Part shown: one piece after another, positions 1-7,896 of the stretch
Layout: each line of letters begins with the position of its first letter
Numbering within the stretch: the first letter of the stretch is position 1
Assembly: GCA_036397555.1 (NCBI GenBank)
Contig: DASWIS010000008.1
Span: forward strand, 62,001-126,000
Reading direction: 5' to 3'
Length of the DNA: 64,000 nt
Source of the DNA: Candidatus Zixiibacteriota bacterium
GTDB lineage: Bacteria; Zixibacteria; MSB-5A5; WJJR01
Position numbers and translations under genes: made by a program
Notes under the pieces: generated by a model
What the model was told of the DNA's origin: nothing
The model's database searches: none
The model's input: only the letters and a program-made list of their open reading frames with translations

Positions 1-678
1 AACATCCTTCTCGCCCAGGAAGTACAAGCCCGACGGATGGCGGAGCAGCGAGCTTTGGAGTCGGCCCGAGTCCAGGGCGCCGTGTTTGTCGATGACATCG
101 GTCATCACAATCTCCGGCACCAGATCGAGTTGGCTGGCGACATCGCCCAGATCAAACGCCAGATCGGCGATGACGGTCTGTCGTCCGGCCTCGGCGAGCG
201 CCACGGCAAGGTTGACGGCCAGTGTCGTGACACCGAGCCCACCCTTCTTGCTGAACACAGCGATGATCTGCCCCGCGCCTTGCACCTGCAAAGTCTCGGT
301 TTCAAATTCGCGCATGATGCGGTCGAGTGCGATGCGCAGCTCGCCCGCCTCAAGCGGCTTGGAGAGGTATTCACTCACACCCGCGCGCATGGCCGACAAG
401 ATCACATCGGGCTTCTTCGATGCTGAAGTCGCGAAGATTCTCAGTCCCGGAAATTCCGCTTTCCACTTTTCGGCCCAGGTCAGCGCCTCGTCGGGCTTGG
501 TCGCCAACTCGAGTAAGATGAGTTTGGGTCGTGTCTTTTGAATCAGTTCCTGCGCGGCGTTAAGGCTTTCGGCTTCTCCGACCAATTGAACGCCTGAGAC
601 GTTGCCCAGGTATTGGCGCACGGCCTTGCGGAATCCGCCGTCTGAATCGATGACGATAATCGGGATATTCTGCATCAT
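1..678 (-). CDS. cpaE: CpaE/TadZ-like pilus localisation ATPase (3' end off the window)
   Basis: The visible 226 residues have a response-regulator-like N-terminal domain (about 5-120) followed by a MinD/ParA-type ATPase domain. The ATPase begins with KKGGLGVTT at about 144-152. The first signature lysine is kept but the usual GK[ST] lysine is replaced by V, a change common in CpaE/TadZ proteins. The receiver domain is degenerate: the phospho-Asp site reads LLEL (Glu near 57), while the later SKP lysine is present. In Tad systems this protein places the pilus machine at the pole. Two adjacent ATG codons (678, 675) could start it. It is the last visible gene of the Tad operon and reads out of the window. 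Confidence 0.88.
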   Translation of the reverse strand, partial: MMQNIPIIVIDSDGGFRKAVRQYLGNVSGVQLVGEAESLNAAQELIQKTRPKLILLELATKPDEALTWAEKWKAEFPGLRIFATSASKKPDVILSAMRAGVSEYLSKPLEAGELRIALDRIMREFETETLQVQGAGQIIAVFSKKGGLGVTTLAVNLAVALAEAGRQTVIADLAFDLGDVASQLDLVPEIVMTDVIDKHGALDSGRLQSSLLRHPSGLYFLGEKDV

Positions 679-733
679 GCGTATTGGACTAACGCCCTCT
701 CCGGATGGTGTCGCCTGCGAGGGCGACAAATGA

Positions 734-1885
734 TTACTCGATCAGTCTGGTTGTGTATAGGAATGTCGGGTCGGATTGATCGACGCAGACCTCGCCTCCC
801 GGTTCGTTGAGGCGCATGAACCGGCCCGTGATCTGATCACCACCCGATGATCCCTCAACAAACAGCACGAATATCTTCGCGACTTCCATCCGCTTCCGGC
901 CGTTTCCTGCGTCTGTCAGGCCAATTGCGGGGTTGAAGAATGCCGCCTTGACGATCCGTGGACTGATGGGGAATGCCGAATTGACGACCGTCCCGGTGGC
1001 GTCATCCCAGGTCGCATCGGGATCCGTTGCGATGATGCAATCGAGACCATCATCGTTCGGACCAGTTTTCTTTCCGGGCTCGACGAGCAATGTATCGCCG
1101 GGCTCGACTGTAAATGAGCTGTCGAGACATCCCTCGCACATCCAGTCACGGTAAGTGTCGCCGCCGCAATCGGGGTTGCCCTTATTGACTGGGGGGAGGC
1201 AGACAGAATAGTACCAGAACTCACCAAAATCGGTCTGACCCCCGTTGGCCAGTACGATTGTGATCTGTTCGCCGAGGTCGGCATCCGTGTACCCGGTCGT
1301 GAGCGGGTCATAGTACTCGTCGGGATTGGTAATGCTGTCCGGATCAAACGCATCATTCGCATTGGCGTCATACCAACGATCCGGTGGCGCCCAGGGTTCG
1401 ATGCATTTGCCGCTACACACCCAGAAGAACTCGGCGGCAGCGCGTGCGGTCATCTCGCCGGCAACGTTGCCATCGTCGAAAATCCGGAGGAAGTAGTTCA
1501 TGAACGGATCGCCGGTGGCTTCGGTCCGATGCGTGGTGACCTCGATCCTCCGCGCTTGCGGGAAGACCACGTCCGCATCGGTTATCACGACAGGATCCAT
1601 GATGTTGCCGTTCCCCGAGTCCACGAGGGCGTTATTCGCACCGGCCGCGAGGATCGCCTCATTCTGTGCGAGAGTCGTGTCCCCCGTCATCCCGCCCACC
1701 AAAGCGCCGGCCAGGGCGGCGGCATCCGCGGCGTTCTGCAATTGCGTACGCACCAGGAGCATCTGGCTGGCGTCGATGGCGTAGACGGCAAAGACCAACA
1801 GGAATGCGATCAGGGCGCCGATCATGACGACAACGGCTCCCCGTTCGTCGCGATACATTCTGTTCAGCTCACGTCTAATCATCAA
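734..1885 (-). CDS. TadG-like Flp pilus-assembly protein
   Basis: A 383-residue protein with one N-terminal membrane segment (about 20-40) preceded by the RDERGAVVV signature. A conserved stretch follows (DASQMLLVRTQLQNAADAA), typical of the TadE/TadG 'Tad' domain (PF13400-like). The rest is a long, Asp/Gly/Thr-rich extracytoplasmic region with several Cys (for example VCSGKC and CEGC), probably disulfide-bonded. TadG-type minor pilins or pseudopilins help build the Flp pilus at the cell envelope. It lies 42 bp downstream of the secretin gene in the same operon. The C-terminal part has no domain that I recognise. Confidence 0.85.
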   Translation of the reverse strand: MMIRRELNRMYRDERGAVVVMIGALIAFLLVFAVYAIDASQMLLVRTQLQNAADAAALAGALVGGMTGDTTLAQNEAILAAGANNALVDSGNGNIMDPVVITDADVVFPQARRIEVTTHRTEATGDPFMNYFLRIFDDGNVAGEMTARAAAEFFWVCSGKCIEPWAPPDRWYDANANDAFDPDSITNPDEYYDPLTTGYTDADLGEQITIVLANGGQTDFGEFWYYSVCLPPVNKGNPDCGGDTYRDWMCEGCLDSSFTVEPGDTLLVEPGKKTGPNDDGLDCIIATDPDATWDDATGTVVNSAFPISPRIVKAAFFNPAIGLTDAGNGRKRMEVAKIFVLFVEGSSGGDQITGRFMRLNEPGGEVCVDQSDPTFLYTTRLIE

Positions 1886-1927
1886 TTCTCCTGGCCTGGA
1901 GCCGGATGTTACCCCCCGTTGCGCCGC

Positions 1928-3115
1928 TTATTCGGATTCGGGAACGGGTGGCCCGGTTGTATCGGTCTCCGTATCCGTGCCGCCCCACGGCAAAGGCGGG
2001 AGCTGTTCCTGGCCCGCCGAATAAAGCCGAGGCGAAACGAGTATCAGCAACTCGTTTTCGGCCGTGCTGCTCTCGTGACGCGTGAACAGCGCTCCCAGAA
2101 TCGGCAGATGGCCAAGTATGGGGATTCGTTGCACATTTTTCACACGCTCGCTCAGCACCAATCCGCCGAGCAGCAGTCCCTGGCCGCTCAAAAGCTCCAC
2201 CGTCGCATCGGCGCGACGGGTCAGAAGCGCGGGAATCGAGAACCCGGACAGGACGACGGCGTTGTTGTAATCGAGACTGCTGACTTCGGGCTTCACTTTC
2301 AGATTGATCAGCGTGGAATCGACGATGGTGGGAACGAAATTGAGCCGGACACCATACTCCTTCCACTCCAGCGCCAATTGTGTGACGCCGCCGGTGTTGG
2401 TCACTGAGACCGGGACCGGAATCTCGCCGCCCGCCAGAAAACTGGCTTCGCTTCCGCTCAGACAGAGCAGATTCGGAGACGCCAGCAGCTTGTAGTCGCC
2501 CCGTTGCTGCAGGGCGCGCACGGCTGCGGAGATCTGATTGTAATCGCCCACAAACCGGAAGAATCCGGAGACGCCCGTGTTGGGCAAGACCGGGACTTTG
2601 GGAACCTGCGTCTGTCCCCCATATGCCCCAACGGTCTTCTGGCCCTCGGTGACAAAGTCGTCATCGTCGTTGACCCAGGTAAAGTCGAAGCCCAGTTCCT
2701 TCAATGTGTTTCGATTCACTTCGCCGATCTGGACTTCCAGCATGATCTGCTGTCCGGAAAAATTCCGGTCGACAACGATGTTGTGCATGACGTATGGGGT
2801 CGTCTCACCGAAGACAATCAGCGTTGTGTTGCCCGCCTCTTTGCCGATGACGACCAGTTCATCGGCGGTGATGGCAACGACGTCGGCCACCGAGTCATTG
2901 GCGACTGAAACGGTCTTGATCTTCTCCCGGTGCCGCAGCACGCGCGAGTGTCCCTGTGTCACCCGGAAATCCTCCACGCGTCCCTGTGCCGGCGCGGAAT
3001 CGGGGCAAAGGAGCATGGCGAAGACAAAGAGGATGGCGAACTTGTAGATGCCGGGGATCGGACGATACGGCACCATCCGACCATCTGGCGGCGCGGGCAC
3101 TCGGTCGATTGTCAT
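1928..3115 (-). CDS. cpaC: Type II/III-family secretin of the Tad pilus (CpaC/RcpA)
   Basis: A 395-residue outer-membrane secretin. A hydrophobic segment at about 24-42 serves as signal peptide. The pilus-formation N-terminal domain (about 50-125) contains KTVSVANDSVADVV and is followed by a short secretin core. Core motifs include VQIGEVNRNTLKELGFDF, LASPNLLCLSG, GGEIPVPV, TVELLSGQGLLLGGLV and PILGHLPILGALF. The ring it forms lets the Flp pilus cross the outer membrane. The next gene upstream, cpaB, ends 9 bp before this start, so the two are probably co-transcribed. A second ATG (residue 14) is possible; both keep the signal segment. Confidence 0.93.
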   Translation of the reverse strand: MTIDRVPAPPDGRMVPYRPIPGIYKFAILFVFAMLLCPDSAPAQGRVEDFRVTQGHSRVLRHREKIKTVSVANDSVADVVAITADELVVIGKEAGNTTLIVFGETTPYVMHNIVVDRNFSGQQIMLEVQIGEVNRNTLKELGFDFTWVNDDDDFVTEGQKTVGAYGGQTQVPKVPVLPNTGVSGFFRFVGDYNQISAAVRALQQRGDYKLLASPNLLCLSGSEASFLAGGEIPVPVSVTNTGGVTQLALEWKEYGVRLNFVPTIVDSTLINLKVKPEVSSLDYNNAVVLSGFSIPALLTRRADATVELLSGQGLLLGGLVLSERVKNVQRIPILGHLPILGALFTRHESSTAENELLILVSPRLYSAGQEQLPPLPWGGTDTETDTTGPPVPESE

Positions 3116-3124
3116 GATGATTCG

Positions 3125-4033
3125 CTATGCTCCGGGTGACTGTCTCAGTGAATCCGTCAATGTGTCGTTGACGGCCGGCTTGACGTCCATGGCCGGCTTC
3201 TCTTTTTTGGCGTGCGTGCCACGGAAAATCGTCATGGTGTCGGGTTTGGCGACCGTCTTGGGCGGGTCGGGCCTGGCTTGTGCTTTTCTGGGCGTCGGCG
3301 ATGGGCGCGGCGGCTCCTCTTCCTTGGGGCCGCTCAGGAGACTTTGGGTCGTCAGTCCCTTTGTTTCTTCTGCCAGCTCCGTGTCGTTGGGGTTGCGCAA
3401 TGACAACTGCAATTTCCCCGCGCTCTGCGCCAGTGCCAGCTTCTCAGCGCTGGGTACATCCACGAGAAGCGTCACCGATTGAGCGGTGATCGGCTCATTC
3501 CCCTTGCTCTCAGTCTGTGCCCCGGATGCCAGCACCTCGATATTCTGGAGAATCGTCTTGGCGAGGGACTCGCGGGAGGATACCTGCTGGTCGACGATGG
3601 CGATGACGTCGACCCGGTCCCCCGGAATCACAAAGCCGCTGACCCCCGAAACCTTGTCGACCTTGATCGAAACAGCCCGCATCGAGGGCTCGATCATCAG
3701 CGAGAGGCCGCCGCCGATCGACGATAACTTGGAAACGAGGACCGGCTCATCCTGAGCGAGGAAGACCTTCGTTGTTTGCCCCACAAGACTGTCGATGACC
3801 GAGACCGCACCTTTGGGCACGCTCTCACGCGGGAACATGGCGATCTTGAGCTTGGACGCGTCCAACGTCTGGCCGAACGACAGGTCGGCCGCAGAGACGA
3901 CAACGGGGGTGAGCAGCGGCCCGGCCGCGGCGGTGCGCGCAGTCTTCTGCAAATACAAAACGACCATGGCGGTCGCCACGGCCGCACAAAGGAATGCCAC
4001 AAATCCAATAACGATGATCGATCGCGAGCGCAT
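3125..4033 (-). CDS. cpaB: Flp pilus assembly protein CpaB (RcpC)
   Basis: A 302-residue protein with an N-terminal membrane anchor (about 7-29) and then an SAF domain, visible as VVSAADLSFGQTLDASKL. The CpaB/RcpC core follows: MRAVSIKVDKVSGVSGFVIP then GDRVDVIAIV. The C-terminal 80 residues are Pro/Lys-rich and low in complexity, probably a periplasmic tail. CpaB is thought to help assemble or stabilise the secretin. It sits between tadE and cpaC with spacings of 20 bp and 9 bp, the usual Tad order. Confidence 0.92.
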   Translation of the reverse strand: MRSRSIIVIGFVAFLCAAVATAMVVLYLQKTARTAAAGPLLTPVVVSAADLSFGQTLDASKLKIAMFPRESVPKGAVSVIDSLVGQTTKVFLAQDEPVLVSKLSSIGGGLSLMIEPSMRAVSIKVDKVSGVSGFVIPGDRVDVIAIVDQQVSSRESLAKTILQNIEVLASGAQTESKGNEPITAQSVTLLVDVPSAEKLALAQSAGKLQLSLRNPNDTELAEETKGLTTQSLLSGPKEEEPPRPSPTPRKAQARPDPPKTVAKPDTMTIFRGTHAKKEKPAMDVKPAVNDTLTDSLRQSPGA

Positions 4034-4053
4034 TCGGCCCCCCTTGGCCGGAA

Positions 4054-4464
4054 CTATCCTTCAAACCTCATCGCCGCCGCCCCCCGCAGGACGAATGTGC
4101 CCGAGAACGGCAATAGCGTTCCCGGAATAACCTGAAAATTGGACGTGACCACAACCAGCATCATGTTGTCGGAATCCGGGCCGCTCACGTCGATCGACGC
4201 CGGCGTGATGCCGGCCGCCGTCAGAACATCCGCAACGCGTGTCGCGGCCGATGTCGAGTCGGCTCCGACCGCCGCCGCTCGGGCTCCTTCACGGGCGGCC
4301 TGTGTCAGCATGTTGGTCTGCATGAGCATCCGACCCAGTTCCGTGATACCGAAAACCAAAATCAACAGCAGCGGCAGGATGAACGCAAACTCAATGACGG
4401 CCTGGCCGGCTTGACGCGAATGCGTCAACCGCTGGATTTTATCGTGAATTCTGAAGTCTGACAT
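4054..4464 (-). CDS. tadE: TadE-like minor pseudopilin
   Basis: A 136-residue protein with the classical TadE signature: GQAVIEFAFILPLLLILVFG is a single membrane segment near residues 20-42, followed by ELGRMLMQTNMLTQAAREGA. A short extracytoplasmic domain ends the protein. TadE-family proteins are processed by the prepilin peptidase and are needed for Flp pilus biogenesis. It lies 54 bp downstream of the prepilin peptidase gene. Nothing is unusual in length or motif. Confidence 0.9.
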   Translation of the reverse strand: MSDFRIHDKIQRLTHSRQAGQAVIEFAFILPLLLILVFGITELGRMLMQTNMLTQAAREGARAAAVGADSTSAATRVADVLTAAGITPASIDVSGPDSDNMMLVVVTSNFQVIPGTLLPFSGTFVLRGAAAMRFEG

Positions 4465-4518
4465 CCTCTATTTCTTTCTGTACAGGACGATTCTCCGTTT
4501 GCACGCGATCTGACGGAC

Positions 4519-5079
4519 TTAAATGATACGGCCCAAAATCAGATATCCATAGAGCCCCAACGCGATGGCCACGCCATACGGGATCATGCCCGCTGTCTGA
4601 GCCAACTGCGTCTCCTTCAGTCCACCGCGAACGCCGCCCAACCGTTGCAAAACGAGCGATGTTGTCCAGTTGGCAATGTTGCCGAATGCCCGCTTCAGCG
4701 TTCCACGCGATAGCGCGGTGATGATGGCGATGACGCCGCCAATGATCGCCGTGTAGAGGAAGATCTGAACAATTGCCGTCAGGCCCATCAATGCACCGAG
4801 CGCCGACATCAGTTTGACGTCCCCGGCGCCCATGCCTCCCACATAATACGGGAGAATCATCAAGGCGAAACCGACGGCCAACCCGCCAGCGGACTGCAAT
4901 AATCCAGTCCGGCCGCCCAGCACGAATCCCAGGATCAGTCCGATGGCGACTGCCGGGAGTGTCACTGCGTTCAATATGCGCCGACGCGCGATGTCGGTGA
5001 TCAGGCAAACCGTTGCCACAACAATGGCACAACTGGTCGGGAGATGGGCTGCGAGTGAAGCGGATGTCAGGTCACTCAA
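4519..5079 (-). CDS. cpaA: Type IV prepilin peptidase, A24 family (TadV/CpaA)
   Basis: A polytopic membrane aspartyl protease with about six hydrophobic segments. The two catalytic motifs are present: an Asp in the first cytoplasmic loop (TDIARRRILN) and MGAGDVKLMSALGALMG, the GxGD motif. It should cleave the Flp pilins and TadE/TadG encoded alongside. I prefer a TTG start at 5079 because GGGAGGAG lies about 8 bp upstream. An in-frame ATG at 5121 lies inside a perfect 15-bp hairpin (5103-5134), which would mask it. With the TTG start the protein is 186 aa. Confidence 0.9.
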   Translation of the reverse strand: MSDLTSASLAAHLPTSCAIVVATVCLITDIARRRILNAVTLPAVAIGLILGFVLGGRTGLLQSAGGLAVGFALMILPYYVGGMGAGDVKLMSALGALMGLTAIVQIFLYTAIIGGVIAIITALSRGTLKRAFGNIANWTTSLVLQRLGGVRGGLKETQLAQTAGMIPYGVAIALGLYGYLILGRII

Positions 5080-5102
5080 TTGTGATTCTCCTCCCGATCG
5101 AT

Positions 5103-5134
5103 GACGCGCCCCAGATTTCAATCTGGGGCGCGTC
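5103..5134 (-). terminator. Strong hairpin between pilin gene and prepilin peptidase gene
   Basis: A perfect 15-bp inverted repeat with a 2-nt centre (arms start GACGCGCCCC and end GGGGCGCGTC). It begins 12 bp after the stop codon of the first pilin gene. There is no U-tract on the minus strand, so it is not a classical intrinsic terminator. It probably protects the pilin mRNA 3' end or attenuates read-through, so that pilins are made in excess over the assembly proteins. Confidence 0.6.
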
Positions 5135-5145
5135 CTGAACCACGT

Positions 5146-5316
5146 TTATGGAGCCGGGGCGGCTTCGATGTCCGCCTGAACACTGTCATACCAGGTCAGG
5201 ATGATCGGAGAAACCGTCGTCACGGCCACGATGAGAAGGACCGACAAGAACGCCGCGAGCATACCCCACTCGATCACGTCCTGTCCCTCCTCGCCACGGA
5301 TGAACTTCCTGAGCAT
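5146..5316 (-). CDS. flp: Flp-type pilin 1
   Basis: A 56-residue type IVb pilin: MLRKFIRGEEGQDVIEWGML, a hydrophobic helix to about residue 40, and an acidic-proline tail ending EAAPAP. The prepilin peptidase should cut after the Gly of EEG, leaving a mature N-terminus QDVIEW. The conserved +5 Glu is present, while the usual +6 Tyr is Trp. It is the major pilus subunit candidate. It is nearly identical in layout to the second pilin gene 86 bp upstream and is separated from the prepilin peptidase gene by a strong hairpin. Confidence 0.92.
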   Translation of the reverse strand: MLRKFIRGEEGQDVIEWGMLAAFLSVLLIVAVTTVSPIILTWYDSVQADIEAAPAP

Positions 5317-5402
5317 TGCGCACTCCTTCGATTAGGTGGACAACCATCCCCCCAACAAATTCGTCTGATTCAGCCGCCCGGCAGATCGGGAGGCACTACC
5401 AG

Positions 5403-5573
5403 TTACGGCGCCGGCGCAGCTTCGATATCTGCTTGCACGGCATCATACCAAGTGAGGACGATCGGCGAGATCGTCGTCACGGCGACAACGAGCAGGACGG
5501 ACAAGAATGCGGCCAGCATGCCCCATTCAATGACGTCCTGGCCTTCTTCGTTGCGAATGAACCGTTTCAACAT
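5403..5573 (-). CDS. flp: Flp-type pilin 2
   Basis: A 56-residue Flp pilin, first gene of the Tad operon. It starts MLKRFIRNEEGQDVIEWGML and ends DIEAAPAP, differing from pilin 1 at only a few positions. The start at 5573 matches its paralogue; longer in-frame starts upstream (for example 5624) would add a tail absent from pilin 1. AAAGGAA lies a short distance upstream as ribosome-binding site. The prepilin cleavage motif G|QDVIEW has Trp instead of Tyr at +6. Tandem duplication of the pilin is the likely origin. Confidence 0.92.
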   Translation of the reverse strand: MLKRFIRNEEGQDVIEWGMLAAFLSVLLVVAVTTISPIVLTWYDAVQADIEAAPAP

Positions 5574-5977
5574 TGCCCTGTTCCTTTCCATGTTGGAACC
5601 GCATGGTCCCTGGGGTTGAATCATTCAAACTTGATATTCTTCATGGGCAGATTCTGTTTATGTCGCTGCGGCGACAATCTCTCGTGCCGGTTCGGCGCCG
5701 GATCGCGGCGATACTCCATCCAAGTGTCAGCATTGTCGGCTTCGTGCGACGGTCCGACAACTGACAGGTCCATAACACGATGCCTGCCGAATTGGGTTGT
5801 ACGAATCGTTACGAGAGCATCAGTGCTCCGGGTTTCCACACAGCTTGCATAAAAGATAACGACTTACGGCGTTTTGTCAATTCCCCCGGACAAAGTCTCC
5901 GTTCTTAGACGCAAGTTTGCTGCCAAGAAAATTCCCAGGAAAACACCACCAGTCGTATGTGACATTTTTATTATCAC

Positions 5978-5993
5978 AATACCTTGTGGTATT
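5978..5993. promoter_or_regulatory. Small palindrome in AT-rich patch upstream of the pilin genes
   Basis: AATACC-TTGT-GGTATT is a perfect 6-bp inverted repeat in the most AT-rich part of the pilin operon's upstream region. It could be an operator or a leader hairpin for the Tad operon, but it lies about 400 bp from the first pilin start. No regulator gene is adjacent. Confidence 0.25.
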
Positions 5994-6042
5994 AGTCGCA
6001 TGCAACGGTGGACGGATGTGCAACTGTGTGCCGATCTGCATA

Positions 6043-6224
6043 GGGCGTGTTGAAAAACTTCCCCTCGGTGATTCGCCTCGATGGGGACGATCCTCCCTCC
6101 GGAGTCGTTCCGAGCCCTTCGGGCGAGGAATCTCCAACGAGTTGTCGGTATCATCGCGCGCACAGAGATGCCTCGCCCGAAGGGCTCGGCATGACATCCA
6201 TGATGGTTTTTTCAACACTCCCCA
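6043..6224. repeat. MITE-like palindromic repeat element
   Basis: About 182 bp bounded by imperfect terminal inverted repeats, GGGCGTGTTGAAAAA at the left and the complement of GGGGAGTGTTGAAAAAA at the right. Inside are two perfect inverted copies of a 19-bp unit (6110-6128 and 6171-6189, CCGAGCCCTTCGGGCGAGG). Each copy can itself form a small GCCC-TTC-GGGC hairpin. It has no coding capacity. The architecture fits a non-autonomous mobile element or a genome-wide intergenic repeat. Confidence 0.6.
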
Positions 6225-6291
6225 TAGTAGATGGCAATGAATCCGTTACCGGACCTGCGAGTCTGAGTCGGCACCGACAACGATCCACCAA

Positions 6292-6966
6292 TCAGCTTTT
6301 GGCGGTGCTATCAGACTGTGCCGTATAAATTTGCTGGAGGTATTCCTCGTACTGCCGTAACCGCTTGCTCAGTTCCGCAACGCGGGTTTCCTGTTGGCGA
6401 GGATTCAGCGGCAAAGGGGCGGGCCATTCCGGTGACCGAAACGTCACAAGCCGGACCACATACTCTGCAAGCCCACGAGACCCGGTGGAGAGCCGCACTC
6501 CGCGGATGGCGAGATCGAGATCATCGATCGTCCAGCACATACCCTCACGCAGTTGGCTCGCGTAAACACCGATCTGGTTGTGCGCCGCCTTGACGACAAT
6601 GGCATCGGAGGGATGCTCGGAGGATTTTGTGAAGCGGATCAACGCATCGCCGTACATCTCCCAATTTTCCAGCTCGACGTAGCGCTCGCCCTCCTGGTAA
6701 CGCTCCCAGAACTCCGCAGCTCCTGCGGCGACTACGGCAGCGATGAGTGACACGATCAGAGCGCCGGCGATCACGCGGCCGACCGCCGTTTTTCGCTGCG
6801 ATTCGGGACGTGGCGGCAACAACAGCAATATCAAGACACCGATCGGACCGGTCAGGCATCCGAGGAGGAACCATCCCGCCTGATTGCGGTTGCGGGACGC
6901 GGCAAACCACGCGCACGCAATGCCGCAAAGCAGCAGGAAAATGAGTACGAAAGGGAGTGCGCTCAT
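6292..6966 (-). CDS. Membrane protein of unknown function
   Basis: 224 residues. The N-terminal third has three likely membrane helices (about 3-21, 31-48 and 64-85) linked by AASRNRNQAGWFLLG and LLPPRPESQ. This layout is common in small uncharacterised inner-membrane proteins. The rest is a soluble domain rich in Glu, Arg and Tyr that ends in a helical segment (SKRLRQYEEYLQQIY). I do not recognise the soluble part. GGAGG lies about 11 bp upstream of the start. No partner gene is obvious: the Tad operon lies beyond the MITE-like element, and the DUF192 gene is about 190 bp away. Confidence 0.65.
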   Translation of the reverse strand: MSALPFVLIFLLLCGIACAWFAASRNRNQAGWFLLGCLTGPIGVLILLLLPPRPESQRKTAVGRVIAGALIVSLIAAVVAAGAAEFWERYQEGERYVELENWEMYGDALIRFTKSSEHPSDAIVVKAAHNQIGVYASQLREGMCWTIDDLDLAIRGVRLSTGSRGLAEYVVRLVTFRSPEWPAPLPLNPRQQETRVAELSKRLRQYEEYLQQIYTAQSDSTAKS

Positions 6967-7158
6967 GCCTCAATTATCCTCCGGGATCGAGTATCCATAC
7001 TCAGCGGTTGGTCGCTGCAATCTCAATATTCCGACGCGCGTCCGGGCAGTCCACGATTTTTTGTTCGCGTTCGCACCGCCGAGGACTGAGTCGGAAGACG
7101 GGGTTCGCCGTCCGTTCCGATCGTTGAATGGCATCGGGACACCGGCAACGGGTCGCAG

Positions 7159-7545
7159 TCAGATGTCGCGGAATTCGATCAAATCGCCGACCACAGTCCC
7201 CGTCGCCTGCAATCGTCCCGCGGCCAGCTCCAGCGCCCCCTGGGCCCGGAGTGAGAGCTTCGAGAGTCGGTTCGGGCGGAGGTGATTCTGAATAACGAGA
7301 ACTCGACCCTCACTGGAGAGAAAGGTCAAATCAATGGGGAACCGCATCCCGAAGGTGTGAATCCACTCGCTGGGTACGATGTACATTCCTTCATCGGGGC
7401 CCAGTTGCTCCCGCCCCAGCAGCCCGCGACGACGATCCTGGCTCCTCGTCGCCCAAAGCACGCGGCTCGCGAGTACTATCCCACCCTTGGAGGCGTTAAT
7501 CGCCTGAACATAGGTTGATGGTGACTTGTAGCTGACGGTATGCAT
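7159..7545 (-). CDS. DUF192 family protein
   Basis: The DUF192 fold (PF02643-like) is recognisable from LASRVLWATRSQDRRRGLLG, WIHTFGMRFPIDLTFLS and ALELAAGRLQATG. The family is a small beta-rich domain of unknown function, often encoded near secretion or pilus genes. The ATG at 7545 gives 128 aa, close to the family length; a TTG at 7641 would add 32 unconserved residues. No signal peptide is visible with this start. It lies two genes from the Tad operon on the same strand, so a link to it is possible but unproven. Confidence 0.75.
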   Translation of the reverse strand: MHTVSYKSPSTYVQAINASKGGIVLASRVLWATRSQDRRRGLLGREQLGPDEGMYIVPSEWIHTFGMRFPIDLTFLSSEGRVLVIQNHLRPNRLSKLSLRAQGALELAAGRLQATGTVVGDLIEFRDI

Positions 7546-7896
7546 CCGGGACAAATGTCCCAACAGACGACCCTCGCGGGAAGTGATTTCATGATGTGAA
7601 CGCAGTGGTCGTGAGGCACGCGTCGGGACAGGCAAAAACAACCAGCCAGGACAACGGGCGGCCGAAATCCTGCGCGCCTTGACTTAATCTGGTCGCCATT
7701 GTCAAACTTCTCCTTCAACCCCCCGGAGGTCTTGCACATTCACTCACCAGGTTCGGCTGTATGCATCGATGGCACCGCATCAAGATTGTGCAGTACTCTT
7801 CAAGCGTGATTCCCGATATTCACCGACGAGTCGTGCCCGTGCCGACGGAGTCTGCAAACCGCCCCGCGCAAACTCTCAGGCCGAAGGAGAGCGCCG
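7546..7896. other. Divergent intergenic region between the DUF192 and ABC exporter genes
   Basis: 351 bp with no convincing gene. It separates a minus-strand gene from the plus-strand ABC operon, so it should carry promoters for both. A 14-bp palindrome (GGGACA-AA-TGTCCC) sits at 7550-7563, immediately upstream of the DUF192 start. AAGGAG lies just upstream of the GTG start at 7897. Confidence 0.5.

Larger units (their letters stand above)
5574..6291. other. Intergenic region upstream of the Tad operon
   Basis: 718 bp without a convincing gene; the small open frames here have no recognisable product. It should hold the promoter of the pilin operon on the minus strand. A locally AT-rich patch lies at about 5930-6000, and a MITE-like element fills 6043-6224. 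Confidence 0.6.
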
